42,129 nt of DNA from Chitinophaga pinensis. Its GTDB lineage: Bacteria > Bacteroidota > Bacteroidia > CAMBQF01. Shown here piece after piece: positions 35,014 through 42,129 of this stretch. The stretch lies in the NCBI GenBank assembly GCA_945869825.1, contig CAMBQF010000006.1:1-42129 (forward strand). The letters are read 5' to 3'. Position numbers and translations under genes: made by a program. The notes below the pieces were generated by a model. The model ran no database searches. It saw nothing but the letters and a program-made list of their open reading frames with translations, and had not been told where the DNA came from. Numbering within the stretch: the first letter of the stretch is position 1; each line of letters opens with the position of its first letter.

Positions 35014-35256
35014 CCTTTTATCGAATAAAACACAAAAACTCACATGGCATATGGGGGTTATTAGAAAACCTGCAAACTGCGTCTGTTTATTGAATTACCG
35101 CAACAAAACCTTGTGTAGGAGCTTATACATACAATTTATGCTTAATTATCGTTGTAGGGAGGGGATAAAAAAAGTTAATATTTTTTAAATTCTCACATAT
35201 TAAATACAATTATTTTGTTATACATTTACTGTCTTAAACAAAATAATTTGAAGCTT
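35014..35256. other. Intergenic leader of the collagen-like operon
   Basis: 243 bp, AT-rich near the start of the next gene, with no ORF, tRNA or strong hairpin. A perfect TAnnTTTG was not found close to the start; TACATTTA (35221-35228) is the nearest form. I see nothing else definite. Confidence 0.3.
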
Positions 35257-37122
35257 ATGAAGAGAATACTACTAGTTTTATCCGTGTTGATTGCGGGTGC
35301 AGTATTTGGTCAAAGTGTTCCACAAGGAATTAACTACCAAGCTGTAGCGCGTAACAACAATGGCTCGTTGTTAGCCAATACGACCTTAGCGGGCGTACGC
35401 TTTTCAATTTTATCAAGTATTAACCCTGATGTGGTTCAATACCAAGAGGTACACAACAGTGTGCCAACAAATCAATTTGGTTTATTTACCAGAGTAATAG
35501 GCCAAGGCACCCAAACCGGTGGCTTAGCACAAAATTTTGCCTCAATTCCATGGGGTTCATCACAATGCTATATTAAAATTGAAGTAGACCAAAGTGGTTG
35601 GATTGATATGGGAACTTTGCCATTTTGGGCAGTTCCTTATGCATTTGTTGCCGGTAACGTAGTAAACGGTGGTGTAGGCCCAACAGGCCCTGCCGGTGCT
35701 AATGGTACTAACGGTATAAACGGTGCTGTAGGCCCAACAGGTCCACAAGGTATACAAGGCCCACAAGGCCCTGCCGGTGTTGATGGCGCTCAAGGTCCTG
35801 CTGGCCCTGCTGGTGCTGACGGTGCTGACGGTGCTGACGGTGCTAATGGTGCTGACGGTGCTGTAGGCCCACAAGGTCCTGCTGGTGCTGACGGTGCTGA
35901 CGGCGCTGCAGGCCCACAAGGTCCTGCTGGTGCTGACGGTGCTGCAGGCCCACAAGGACCTGCTGGCCCTGCTGGTGCTGATGGTGCTGTAGGCCCACAA
36001 GGCCCTGCTGGTGCTGATGGTGCTGATGGCGCTGACGGTGCTGTAGGCCCACAAGGACCTGCTGGCCCTGCTGGTGCTGATGGTGCTGCAGGCCCACAAG
36101 GCCCTGCTGGTGCTGACGGTGTAGATGGCGTAGACGGAGCTGTAGGTCCTCAAGGTCCTGCTGGCCCAACCGGTGCTGGTGTTACTGGCCCTGCTGGTCC
36201 TCAAGGTCCTGCTGGTGCTGACGGTGTTAATGGCGTAGACGGAGCTGTAGGTCCTCAAGGTCCTGCTGGCCCAACCGGTGCTGGTGTTACTGGCCCTGCT
36301 GGTCCTCAAGGTCCTGCTGGTGCTGACGGTATTAATGGCGTAGACGGAGCTGTAGGTCCTCAAGGTCCTGCTGGTCCAACTGGTGCTGGTGCAACTGGCC
36401 CCCAAGGTCCTGCTGGTGCTGACGGTGTTAATGGCTTAGACGGAGCTGTAGGTCCTCAAGGTCCTGCTGGAGCTGACGGTGCTGTAGGTCCTCAAGGTCC
36501 TGCTGGTGCTGATGGTGCTGTAGGCCCACAAGGTCCTGCTGGTGCTGACGGAGCTGACGGTGCTGTTGGTCCTCAAGGTCCTGCTGGCGCTACTGGCCCT
36601 GCTGGTGCTCAAGGTCCTGCTGGTGCTACTGGCGCTGCTGGTCCAACAGGTCCTACAGGTACTCCAACTACTATATCAGCTTTAGTTGATGTTGCCAGCG
36701 TACGCAGCAACGCTACATTGCAACTACCTAGCGGTGGTGCAAACGTTGTTTACACTGCACTTCCGGGTGTTACTTACACTGTAACTGTTCCTGCTGGTGA
36801 AACATATAAGTTATCTGCTGATGCATTTGGTACTACTTACCAAAATGGCGCTCCATTTAACGACGGTTTAGCTCAGTATGAGATATTTGTTGACGGCGTA
36901 GCTTCAGGCTCATTACAACGTGTACAAATGGAGCATTCAGTTTCTCAGTACACTATTACTTACTCTCCCTGGTCAATATCACATGTTGCTACTTTAACTG
37001 CGGGTACCCATACTATTGATGTACGTGGAGCAAACGCTTTAACCGGCACTGCTACTACTGTTAATTTGTGCGATAACACTCCTGGTTTCCAGGCTACATT
37101 AAATGTTGTAGTTTACAGATAA
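35257..37122 (+). CDS. Secreted collagen-like protein
   Basis: 621 residues from the ATG at 35257, chosen because it opens directly into a signal peptide (to about 19, AVFGQ); a frame from 35215 adds 14 residues. Residues ~20-140 are a conserved Bacteroidota N-terminal domain (INYQAVARN..., then [12 protein letters not shown] and WAVPYAF). Residues ~142-470 are about 109 Gly-X-Y triplets, mostly GPQ, GPA, GAD and GAV. Three interruptions of the form G-AGVT-G or G-AGAT-G occur 35 residues apart. The C-terminal domain, about 150 residues, is beta-rich like the C1q/TNF-like heads that trimerise bacterial collagens, but its family is not certain. No T9SS sorting domain is seen. A small partner gene follows 5 bp later. 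Confidence 0.92.
   Translation: MKRILLVLSVLIAGAVFGQSVPQGINYQAVARNNNGSLLANTTLAGVRFSILSSINPDVVQYQEVHNSVPTNQFGLFTRVIGQGTQTGGLAQNFASIPWGSSQCYIKIEVDQSGWIDMGTLPFWAVPYAFVAGNVVNGGVGPTGPAGANGTNGINGAVGPTGPQGIQGPQGPAGVDGAQGPAGPAGADGADGADGANGADGAVGPQGPAGADGADGAAGPQGPAGADGAAGPQGPAGPAGADGAVGPQGPAGADGADGADGAVGPQGPAGPAGADGAAGPQGPAGADGVDGVDGAVGPQGPAGPTGAGVTGPAGPQGPAGADGVNGVDGAVGPQGPAGPTGAGVTGPAGPQGPAGADGINGVDGAVGPQGPAGPTGAGATGPQGPAGADGVNGLDGAVGPQGPAGADGAVGPQGPAGADGAVGPQGPAGADGADGAVGPQGPAGATGPAGAQGPAGATGAAGPTGPTGTPTTISALVDVASVRSNATLQLPSGGANVVYTALPGVTYTVTVPAGETYKLSADAFGTTYQNGAPFNDGLAQYEIFVDGVASGSLQRVQMEHSVSQYTITYSPWSISHVATLTAGTHTIDVRGANALTGTATTVNLCDNTPGFQATLNVVVYR
35680..36663 (+). repeat. Collagen-like Gly-X-Y repeat tract with internal 105-bp units
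   Basis: The tract is almost pure Gly-X-Y. Near-identical 105-bp (35-aa) units start at tagacggag 36131, 36236 and 36341. The next copy comes after 96 bp (36437), where one triplet has been lost. Each 35-aa unit has 11 triplets plus two extra residues, which comes from the GAGVTG or GAGATG break at 36172, 36277 and 36382. Confidence 0.9.
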
Positions 37123-37127
37123 CAATT

Positions 37128-37415
37128 ATGAAAAAGACTCTATTAGTTTTTGGATTTACAATGCTGGCTTTTATGGGTTACTCTCAATCAGCCGCTAAAA
37201 TAGACTACACTAAAACAGTAGAGGCTAAAACACCTGCTGAAAAAGCAACTGTTGCCCTGGTAACAGAAAGTGTTCCAGCTCAAACTGTAACCTCTACAGG
37301 TACAGCTACTATGGTTAAGCCAGGCAAAAAAGTAGATACTACCCCTTTTGACCCAACTTTACCAAAACCATCTTTAAACATGGCTAACAGCCCACGTAAA
37401 AAAGACGGCAAATAG
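37128..37415 (+). CDS. Small exported protein paired with the collagen-like protein
   Basis: 95 residues with a clear signal peptide (1-19, ending GYSQ). The mature part is Thr/Pro/Lys/Val-rich, low in aromatic residues, and ends in basic RKKDGK; it looks unstructured. It starts 5 bp after the collagen-like gene and is closed by a strong terminator, so the two form an operon. It has no recognised domain. A role as linker, chaperone or wall-binding partner is speculation. Confidence 0.75.
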   Translation: MKKTLLVFGFTMLAFMGYSQSAAKIDYTKTVEAKTPAEKATVALVTESVPAQTVTSTGTATMVKPGKKVDTTPFDPTLPKPSLNMANSPRKKDGK

Positions 37416-37440
37416 TAACTTGTAAGAGTTTCAATATTTT

Positions 37441-37471
37441 AAAAACCCCAAGAGCAATCTTGGGGTTTTTT
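37441..37471 (+). terminator. Intrinsic terminator of the collagen operon
   Basis: AAAAACCCCAAGA pairs perfectly (13 bp) with TCTTGGGGTTTTT around a GCAA loop and is followed by another T. Confidence 0.92.
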
Positions 37472-37574
37472 GTTTACTGTAGTTAAAAACGCTGTAGTGT
37501 TGCTATAGCTATTGTCTTAGATATTGTCAGCAGCGGCAACATACCTTATTAAAGTTACCTAGCATAAGCAAACC

Positions 37575-37609
37575 CAAAAAAAGCCTGCACAGCTACTGTG
37601 GCAGGCTTT
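37575..37609 (-). terminator. Intrinsic terminator of the PLP-lyase gene (minus strand)
   Basis: On the minus strand AAAGCCTGC, with an inner ACAG/CTGT pair and one bulged base, pairs with GCAGGCTTT and is followed by a T-run. It lies about 20 bp past the stop of the minus-strand gene. Confidence 0.8.
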
Positions 37610-37629
37610 ATATACTTACTAATATAGCC

Positions 37630-39147
37630 TTACACTTTATACAATACGTCCATATAGCGGGTTAGCAAATCGGTAACCATGCCGCGGAAAGGTATAGAAG
37701 ATGCCATACCATATACAGGTGCCATACCACCTTCTGATACCGGATTGGCTTTAACAAAAGCTACCGACTCTTTTAAATCGGCTATAAAACGCTCTGCAAC
37801 ACCGGGCATAGTATGGCGCAGGGTAATGGCAATATGCAGGCACGATGGTTTGTGCAAACCGTTTATACTCCAGTGTTTTTGTGCCATTTGGTCTAATACA
37901 CGGTATATGTCCAAATCAGCCGAACTGGTTTTAAAGGCGATAACAAATAAAGGGTTGCCAATAAGCTCAAGTTCAGGTATAGCTTTTATACCGTCTTTTA
38001 TTTTGTCAGATGTTTCTAAAATAGCTTTAGAAGCCTTTAGGTAGCCCTCTTCGCCCATGCTTAGCATCGTGGCCCAGCAGGCAGCACTTAAAGCACCTGC
38101 GCGGCTGCCGGCAAAGGTTGGAGAAAAGTATAATCCACCGGGCCAGTCGGCCATGGTAAAGTACTGATAACGGCGAAGCTCTTCGGTACGGTATAATACT
38201 ACCGATGTGCCTTTTGCAGCATAACCGTATTTATGGGTATCGGCCGACATTGAGGTAACACCCGGCAGGGTAAAATCAAACTTAGGAACGTTGTAGCCTA
38301 GTTTGGCAGCCCAGGGCAGGATAAAGCCACCCAGGCAACCATCGGTATGGAAACCAACACCTTTGCTGCGGGCAATTTCTGATAACTCTTCAATAGGGTC
38401 TATTAACCCGTGAGGGAAAGCAGGGGCTGAACCTATGGCCACAATAGTATTTTCAGTAAATGCGGCACGGTACTTATCTATATCAACCGTTAAATCATCC
38501 TTTAGCGGAATTTTAACCATTTTGATGTTGAAGTAGTGGGCAGCCTTATCAAACGCGGCATGCGCTGTGATTGGCACCACCATTTCGGGCTTGGTAATAC
38601 CTTTTTCCTCGCGGGCACGGTCGCGGTAGCTTTTCATGGCCAACAGGATGCTTTCTGTTCCGCCTGATGATAAAGAGCCGCAAATTTTATCGGCAGTATT
38701 GGTAGCACCCAGCATATTGGCTGTCATGCTTATAATCTCGGCCTCGTATTTATTTATGCTGGGCCAAATATCGCTATGCAGGGGATTGCTCTGGCTGGTA
38801 AGGGCATATACTTTGTTAAGAAACTCAATATGCTCCGCATCGCCATTATATACCGAGCCTGATACAAAACCGTCTTTCCAGCGGTCTTGTTCCTGGTCGG
38901 CCAGTTCGTGCATTTTCCTAAGTACTTCTTCGCGGCTAATGCCGGCAGTAGGCAGGGTTGAATAGGCATCGTACTTGCCCTTGTATGGCTTAAGCGATTT
39001 TTCCAAATCGTCCATCATACCATCATACTGTTTATCAATTTGTTTTTTAACGGCAGGTACCGCTTTCATTTTCTTCTCGATAAACCGTGAAACCCCGGGG
39101 CCTAACCATGTAAGGCGCTTACTAACAAACTCTAAGGTACCGCTCAT
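37630..39147 (-). CDS. Sphingosine-1-phosphate-lyase-like PLP-dependent enzyme
   Basis: 505 residues of the group II PLP decarboxylase fold. The PLP lysine is Lys306 in [12 protein letters not shown]. The pocket segments [15 protein letters not shown] at about 158-172 and FHTDGCLGG at about 266-274 (His267, Asp269) match sphingosine-1-phosphate lyase more closely than glutamate or aromatic decarboxylases, as does [19 protein letters not shown]1P lyase cleaves phosphorylated long-chain bases to an aldehyde and phosphoethanolamine. There is no N-terminal membrane helix, as in other bacterial homologues. Bacteroidota make sphingolipids, so the substrate is available. Another phosphorylated amino alcohol is possible. 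It is divergent from the pyrophosphatase gene and ends at its own terminator. Confidence 0.88.
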   Translation of the reverse strand: MSGTLEFVSKRLTWLGPGVSRFIEKKMKAVPAVKKQIDKQYDGMMDDLEKSLKPYKGKYDAYSTLPTAGISREEVLRKMHELADQEQDRWKDGFVSGSVYNGDAEHIEFLNKVYALTSQSNPLHSDIWPSINKYEAEIISMTANMLGATNTADKICGSLSSGGTESILLAMKSYRDRAREEKGITKPEMVVPITAHAAFDKAAHYFNIKMVKIPLKDDLTVDIDKYRAAFTENTIVAIGSAPAFPHGLIDPIEELSEIARSKGVGFHTDGCLGGFILPWAAKLGYNVPKFDFTLPGVTSMSADTHKYGYAAKGTSVVLYRTEELRRYQYFTMADWPGGLYFSPTFAGSRAGALSAACWATMLSMGEEGYLKASKAILETSDKIKDGIKAIPELELIGNPLFVIAFKTSSADLDIYRVLDQMAQKHWSINGLHKPSCLHIAITLRHTMPGVAERFIADLKESVAFVKANPVSEGGMAPVYGMASSIPFRGMVTDLLTRYMDVLYKV

Positions 39148-39244
39148 GTAATAATGTGTATAATTAAGAAAGTGTAAATTTAATCAGTTTACCCTAACAG
39201 ACAGAATGTTATTTAGTTTTATTAAAGGACAAAAATTTTAGGCT

Positions 39245-39270
39245 GTATAATGCAGTAGTATAATGCATTA
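39245..39270. promoter_or_regulatory. Two 10-bp direct repeats and a palindrome upstream of the pyrophosphatase gene
   Basis: GTATAATGCA occurs at 39245-39254 and 39258-39267, a period of 13 bp. The second copy overlaps the palindrome TAATGCATTA at 39261-39270. The group lies in the divergent region about 45-70 bp upstream of the -7 box at 39314, where an activator or repressor could act on either gene. Confidence 0.4.
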
Positions 39271-39313
39271 TGGTTAAATTACAGTTAAAACTCGTATAGT
39301 TTACCATTTTTTT

Positions 39314-39321
39314 TATCTTTG
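39314..39321 (+). promoter_or_regulatory. -7 box of the pyrophosphatase gene
   Basis: TATCTTTG matches TAnnTTTG. The ATG follows 33 bp later. A near-palindrome, CCCTTTTAAAGGG, lies at 39325-39337 in the probable 5' UTR. Confidence 0.6.
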
Positions 39322-39354
39322 CACCCCTTTTAAAGGGAATAAAAACTAATAAAT

Positions 39355-41751
39355 ATGACAGAAATTATTTACCTGATTCCGGCCCTTGGTTTAGTAGGGT
39401 TATTGGTAATGGCAATTAAATCGGCCTGGGTTAACAAACAAGCTACCGGCGATGCCAACATGGTTGAACTATCGGGCTACATAGCCAAAGGCGCTATTGC
39501 CTTTTTGCGTGCCGAGTGGAAAGTACTGGGTTACTTTGCCGTTATTGCCGGCTTGCTATTGGCATGGTCGGGCACTATGACGGGTACCGAAGAGCACCCG
39601 ATACACAGCAGCCCGCTTATTGCGGTTGCCTTTTTAATTGGTGCTTTCCTATCGGCCCTTGCGGGTTATATAGGCATGAAGATAGCTACCAAAAGCAACG
39701 TGCGCACCACACAAGCCGCACGTACCAGCTTAGCACAAGCGCTTAAAGTATCGTTTACCGGTGGCTCTGTAATGGGCTTAGGTGTTGCGGGCTTAGCCGT
39801 TTTAGGTTTAGGCAGCTTATTTATTGTTTTCTTTAAAATATTTGTACCAGAAGGTGCTGAAGTTGGCGGCGTAGAAATGCGCACCGCTATTGAGGTTTTA
39901 ACAGGCTTCTCTTTAGGTGCTGAGTCTATTGCACTATTTGCCCGCGTAGGTGGTGGTATTTACACCAAAGCTGCCGACGTAGGCGCTGACCTTGTAGGTA
40001 AAGTAGAAGCAGGTATACCTGAGGATGACGTGCGTAACCCTGCTACTATTGCCGATAACGTAGGTGATAACGTAGGTGACGTTGCCGGTATGGGTGCCGA
40101 CTTATTCGGATCGTACATTGCTACTATACTTGCTACTATGGTACTTGGCCTTAATATTAAAGCCGACGACCAGTTTGGTGGCTTAAGCCCAATATTACTA
40201 CCAATGCTTATTGCCGGTTTCGGTATTTTGTTTTCTATTGTAGGTATGATGTTTGTGCGTATATCTAAAGAAACAGACAGCGTACAAAAAGCCCTTAATA
40301 TTGGTAACTGGTTATCTGTTATTCTTACGGCCATTGCATCGTACTTTATTGTAACCTACATGTTGCCAGAAACTATGGTATACAACAACGGCATGGGTGG
40401 CGACTCTACCGTTACTGCCATGAACGTGTTCTGGTCTATTATGGTAGGCCTTGTAGTAGGTGGCATTATGTCTATTGTTACTGAGTACTACACCGCTATG
40501 GGTAAACGCCCTGTACAATCTATTGTAGACCAATCATCAACCGGCCATGCTACCAACATTATTGGTGGCCTATCGGTTGGTATGGAGTCTACCGTTATCC
40601 CTATTATCGTTTTGGCCGCAGGTATATACGTATCGTACTACTTTGCCGGTATATACGGTGTATCTATTGCCGCTGCCGGTATGATGGCTACTACTGCTAT
40701 GCAGTTGGCTATTGACGCTTTTGGCCCTATTGCCGACAATGCCGGTGGTATTGCCGAAATGAGCCAGTTGCCTAAAGAAGTACGTGAGCGTACTGATAAC
40801 CTTGACGCTGTAGGTAATACTACTGCTGCTACCGGTAAAGGTTTTGCTATCGCTTCTGCCGCGTTAACCTCTCTTGCTTTGTTTGCTGCCTTCGTAGCAA
40901 CAGCGGGTATTAATGCTATTGATATTTTTAAAGCCGACGTTTTAGCCGGTTTATTTGTAGGTGGTATGATTCCTTTTATCTTTTCATCACTAGCTATTGC
41001 AGCCGTAGGCCGCGCAGCTATGGCTATGGTACAAGAGGTTCGCCGCCAGTTCCGCGAAATACCGGGTATTATGGATTACACAGGCAAGCCTGAGTATGAA
41101 AAATGCGTTGAGATTTCGACCAAAGCTTCTATCCGCGAAATGATTGCCCCCGGTGCTATTGCCTTATTGGTTCCTGTAGTGGTAGGTTTCCTATTTGGCC
41201 CAGAGGTATTGGGTGGTGTATTAGCCGGTGTTACCGTATCGGGTGTGTTGATGGGCTTGTTCCAGTCTAACGCCGGTGGTGCATGGGATAACGCTAAAAA
41301 ATCGTTCGAAAAAGGTGTTGTTATTAATGGTGAGACTTACTACAAAGGATCGGAACCACACAAAGCTGCCGTAACCGGTGACACTGTTGGCGACCCATTT
41401 AAAGATACTTCTGGCCCATCAATGAACATCCTTATCAAGTTAATGTCTATCGTATCGTTAGTTATTGCCCCACACATTGCGGGTGTTGGTGCTAACGGCA
41501 TGAACAGCGCATCTAACGCAAACGCTAAAATGGAGCATTGCGCTGATATGAAAGCGTGTGAAGGCAAATGCGATAAAACCGCTTGCCCTTACGAAGCATC
41601 GGCTAAACCAGCCGCAGAATGCTGCGAAGGCGACGCTAAAAGCTGCGAAGGCATGACCAAAGAAGAGTGCATTAAAATGACAGGCAAAGATTGCTCTGCC
41701 GAAGGTGCTAAAAAAGAGTGCTGCGCTAAAGATAAAGCTGCGGTTAAGTAA
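39355..41751 (+). CDS. hppA: K+-dependent membrane pyrophosphatase with an added Cys-rich C-terminal tail
   Basis: 798 residues, with the family core (about 16 helices) to about residue 720. The enzyme hydrolyses PPi and pumps H+ and/or Na+ across the membrane. Motifs are [18 protein letters not shown] (about 199-216) and [20 protein letters not shown] (about 223-242). [10 protein letters not shown] at 487-496 has Ala/Gly at the two K+-switch positions, so it should be K+-dependent. In place of the usual DLFESY it has DLFGSY at 249-254, and a Glu appears at 190 in TM5 ([10 protein letters not shown]), the pattern of Flavobacteria-type H+ pumps. Residues ~724-798 are a tail with 11 Cys (KCDKTAC, ECCEGD, ECCAKD) that the usual family lacks. 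It has its own -7 box, and two hairpins follow. Confidence 0.95.
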   Translation: MTEIIYLIPALGLVGLLVMAIKSAWVNKQATGDANMVELSGYIAKGAIAFLRAEWKVLGYFAVIAGLLLAWSGTMTGTEEHPIHSSPLIAVAFLIGAFLSALAGYIGMKIATKSNVRTTQAARTSLAQALKVSFTGGSVMGLGVAGLAVLGLGSLFIVFFKIFVPEGAEVGGVEMRTAIEVLTGFSLGAESIALFARVGGGIYTKAADVGADLVGKVEAGIPEDDVRNPATIADNVGDNVGDVAGMGADLFGSYIATILATMVLGLNIKADDQFGGLSPILLPMLIAGFGILFSIVGMMFVRISKETDSVQKALNIGNWLSVILTAIASYFIVTYMLPETMVYNNGMGGDSTVTAMNVFWSIMVGLVVGGIMSIVTEYYTAMGKRPVQSIVDQSSTGHATNIIGGLSVGMESTVIPIIVLAAGIYVSYYFAGIYGVSIAAAGMMATTAMQLAIDAFGPIADNAGGIAEMSQLPKEVRERTDNLDAVGNTTAATGKGFAIASAALTSLALFAAFVATAGINAIDIFKADVLAGLFVGGMIPFIFSSLAIAAVGRAAMAMVQEVRRQFREIPGIMDYTGKPEYEKCVEISTKASIREMIAPGAIALLVPVVVGFLFGPEVLGGVLAGVTVSGVLMGLFQSNAGGAWDNAKKSFEKGVVINGETYYKGSEPHKAAVTGDTVGDPFKDTSGPSMNILIKLMSIVSLVIAPHIAGVGANGMNSASNANAKMEHCADMKACEGKCDKTACPYEASAKPAAECCEGDAKSCEGMTKEECIKMTGKDCSAEGAKKECCAKDKAAVK

Positions 41752-41757
41752 TTTACC

Positions 41758-41784
41758 TCTCCCCTTCCCTCTCCCGAGGGGAGA
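41758..41784. repeat. GA/CT-rich palindrome after hppA
   Basis: TCTCCCCT at 41758-41765 pairs with AGGGGAGA at 41777-41784 around a pyrimidine-rich loop. It resembles the hairpin at 34086-34106, and both lie after a gene end. It may be a dispersed REP-like element. Confidence 0.45.
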
Positions 41785-41803
41785 GGGGTAAAAAATATAT
41801 TAA

Positions 41804-41834
41804 GAAGCCCTATCCTGACGGATGGGGCTTTTTG
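41804..41834 (+). terminator. Intrinsic terminator of hppA
   Basis: AAGCCC-TATCC pairs with GGATG-GGGCTT (one T-G pair) around a TGAC loop and is followed by TTT. Confidence 0.85.
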
Positions 41835-41864
41835 TTTAACTTGCAGCACTTTATATCTCTATAA

Positions 41865-42129
41865 TTGCAAGAACTAAAAGCTATAAAAACAATAGACAAG
41901 GTATTTCCCACTCAAGGGAGTATGCCTGTATTAGCTTTATGTAATGATAGCAATTACCATATTTGCAAATATGATGATGAATACAAACTGTTCAATGAAT
42001 ATTTTGCATGTGAAATGCTAAAATTATGGGAGATTTATACCCCCCAGCATTCCTTAGTCTTAATAAAAGATGAGCAGATAGAGAGTAAAAGAAGTAAGAT
42101 AAAGACTATGACATTTCAAAATTACTGTT
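41865..42129 (+). CDS. N-terminal part of a probable HipA-like kinase, cut off at the window end
   Basis: The frame is open from TTG at 41865, directly after an in-frame TAA, to the last base (88 codons), so the 3' end is outside the window. The next in-frame ATG is at 41922 (residue 20). The segments FPTQGSMPVLALC, YHICKY (candidate ATP-site Lys) and NEYFACEMLKLWEIYTPQHSLVLI resemble the N-lobe of short HipA-like Ser/Thr kinases in Bacteroidota. The family call is from pattern memory. No antitoxin gene is seen upstream, so it is more likely a stand-alone member. Confidence 0.55.
   Translation, partial: MQELKAIKTIDKVFPTQGSMPVLALCNDSNYHICKYDDEYKLFNEYFACEMLKLWEIYTPQHSLVLIKDEQIESKRSKIKTMTFQNYC

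Noticed and set aside
35215-35256. Upstream start for the collagen-like protein (TTG at 35215)
   Set aside because: The ATG at 35257 begins directly with a signal peptide, as expected for an exported protein.
35560-36405. A 281-residue open frame on the minus strand
   Set aside because: It is the complement of the Gly-X-Y repeat tract, whose codon regularity leaves the opposite strand free of stops. Its Ser/Thr/Arg-rich product has no start context or domain.
36131-36450. Regular repeats that might be read as a CRISPR array
   Set aside because: The 105-bp units are contiguous, in frame and encode collagen-like protein; there are no unique spacers or leader.
1-42129. tRNA or rRNA genes, insertion sequences, prophage or integrase
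   Set aside because: I looked in all intergenic spaces for cloverleaf-like or transposase-like features and saw none; this is by eye only.

Overview
The window is a chromosomal segment of a Bacteroidota bacterium, most like an environmental Chitinophagia, Sphingobacteriia or Saprospiria type. Four lines of evidence support this. Several secreted proteins carry type IX secretion system (T9SS) C-terminal sorting domains: type A (YPNP...) in three and type B (SFTP...YDRWG) in one. Several starts are preceded by the Bacteroidota -7 box TAnnTTTG, often with almost no 5' UTR. The membrane pyrophosphatase has a glutamate arrangement like the Flavobacteria type. Sphingolipid-type genes are present (an S1P-lyase-like enzyme and an Mpo1/DUF962 protein). 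I saw no rRNA, tRNA, CRISPR array, insertion sequence or prophage.

Layout. 1-6365 (minus): the first ~2,121 residues of a giant secreted protein whose C-terminus lies beyond the window. It has a beta-helix-like segment, a glycine-rich core and Ig-like repeats, including five units with an exact 252-bp period. 6713-7627 (minus): a secreted leucine-rich-repeat protein. 7780-10010: an AT-rich, translationally coupled pair of di-heme cytochrome c peroxidases. 10126-11268: a VWA lipoprotein with a T9SS tail, closed by a 17-bp terminator hairpin. 11445-12326 (minus): an ECF sigma factor and a very small zinc-finger anti-sigma-like protein. 12457-22106: two collinear glycine-rich/PKD surface proteins (1234 and 1074 aa) flanking a small lipoprotein, a GNAT acetyltransferase, aspartate kinase and a small basic membrane protein. 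22156-23635: TatC and a DedA protein. 23682-25595 (minus): a T9SS-secreted glucose/sorbosone dehydrogenase. 25627-29752 (minus): ExbB, a small membrane protein, two ExbD, a polytopic membrane protein and a lipoprotein glycerophosphodiesterase. 29855-35013: an Mpo1-like protein, a family IV esterase, a penicillin-acylase-family Ntn hydrolase, a small membrane protein and NAD kinase. 35257-37415: a secreted collagen-like protein with a small exported partner. 37630-39147 (minus): S1P-lyase-like PLP enzyme. 39355-41751: K+-dependent membrane pyrophosphatase with an added cysteine-rich tail. 41865-end: start of a probable HipA-like kinase.

Much of the window is cell-surface biology. Four proteins have a middle section of low-complexity Gly-rich or Gly-X-Y sequence that could form polyglycine-II or collagen-like rods. 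Three of these share the same recipe: signal peptide, beta-helix lead-in, a ~280-300 residue Gly-rich block, then Ig/PKD domains. This family is the best candidate here for an under-described system. The ECF sigma/anti-sigma pair is divergent from one member and could regulate it, which is inference from position only.

The remaining genes are mostly housekeeping or envelope functions: protein export (TatC), proton-motive-force coupling (ExbB/ExbD, pyrophosphatase), lipid turnover (GDPD, esterase, Mpo1-like, S1P-lyase-like), NADP supply and aspartate-family amino acid synthesis.
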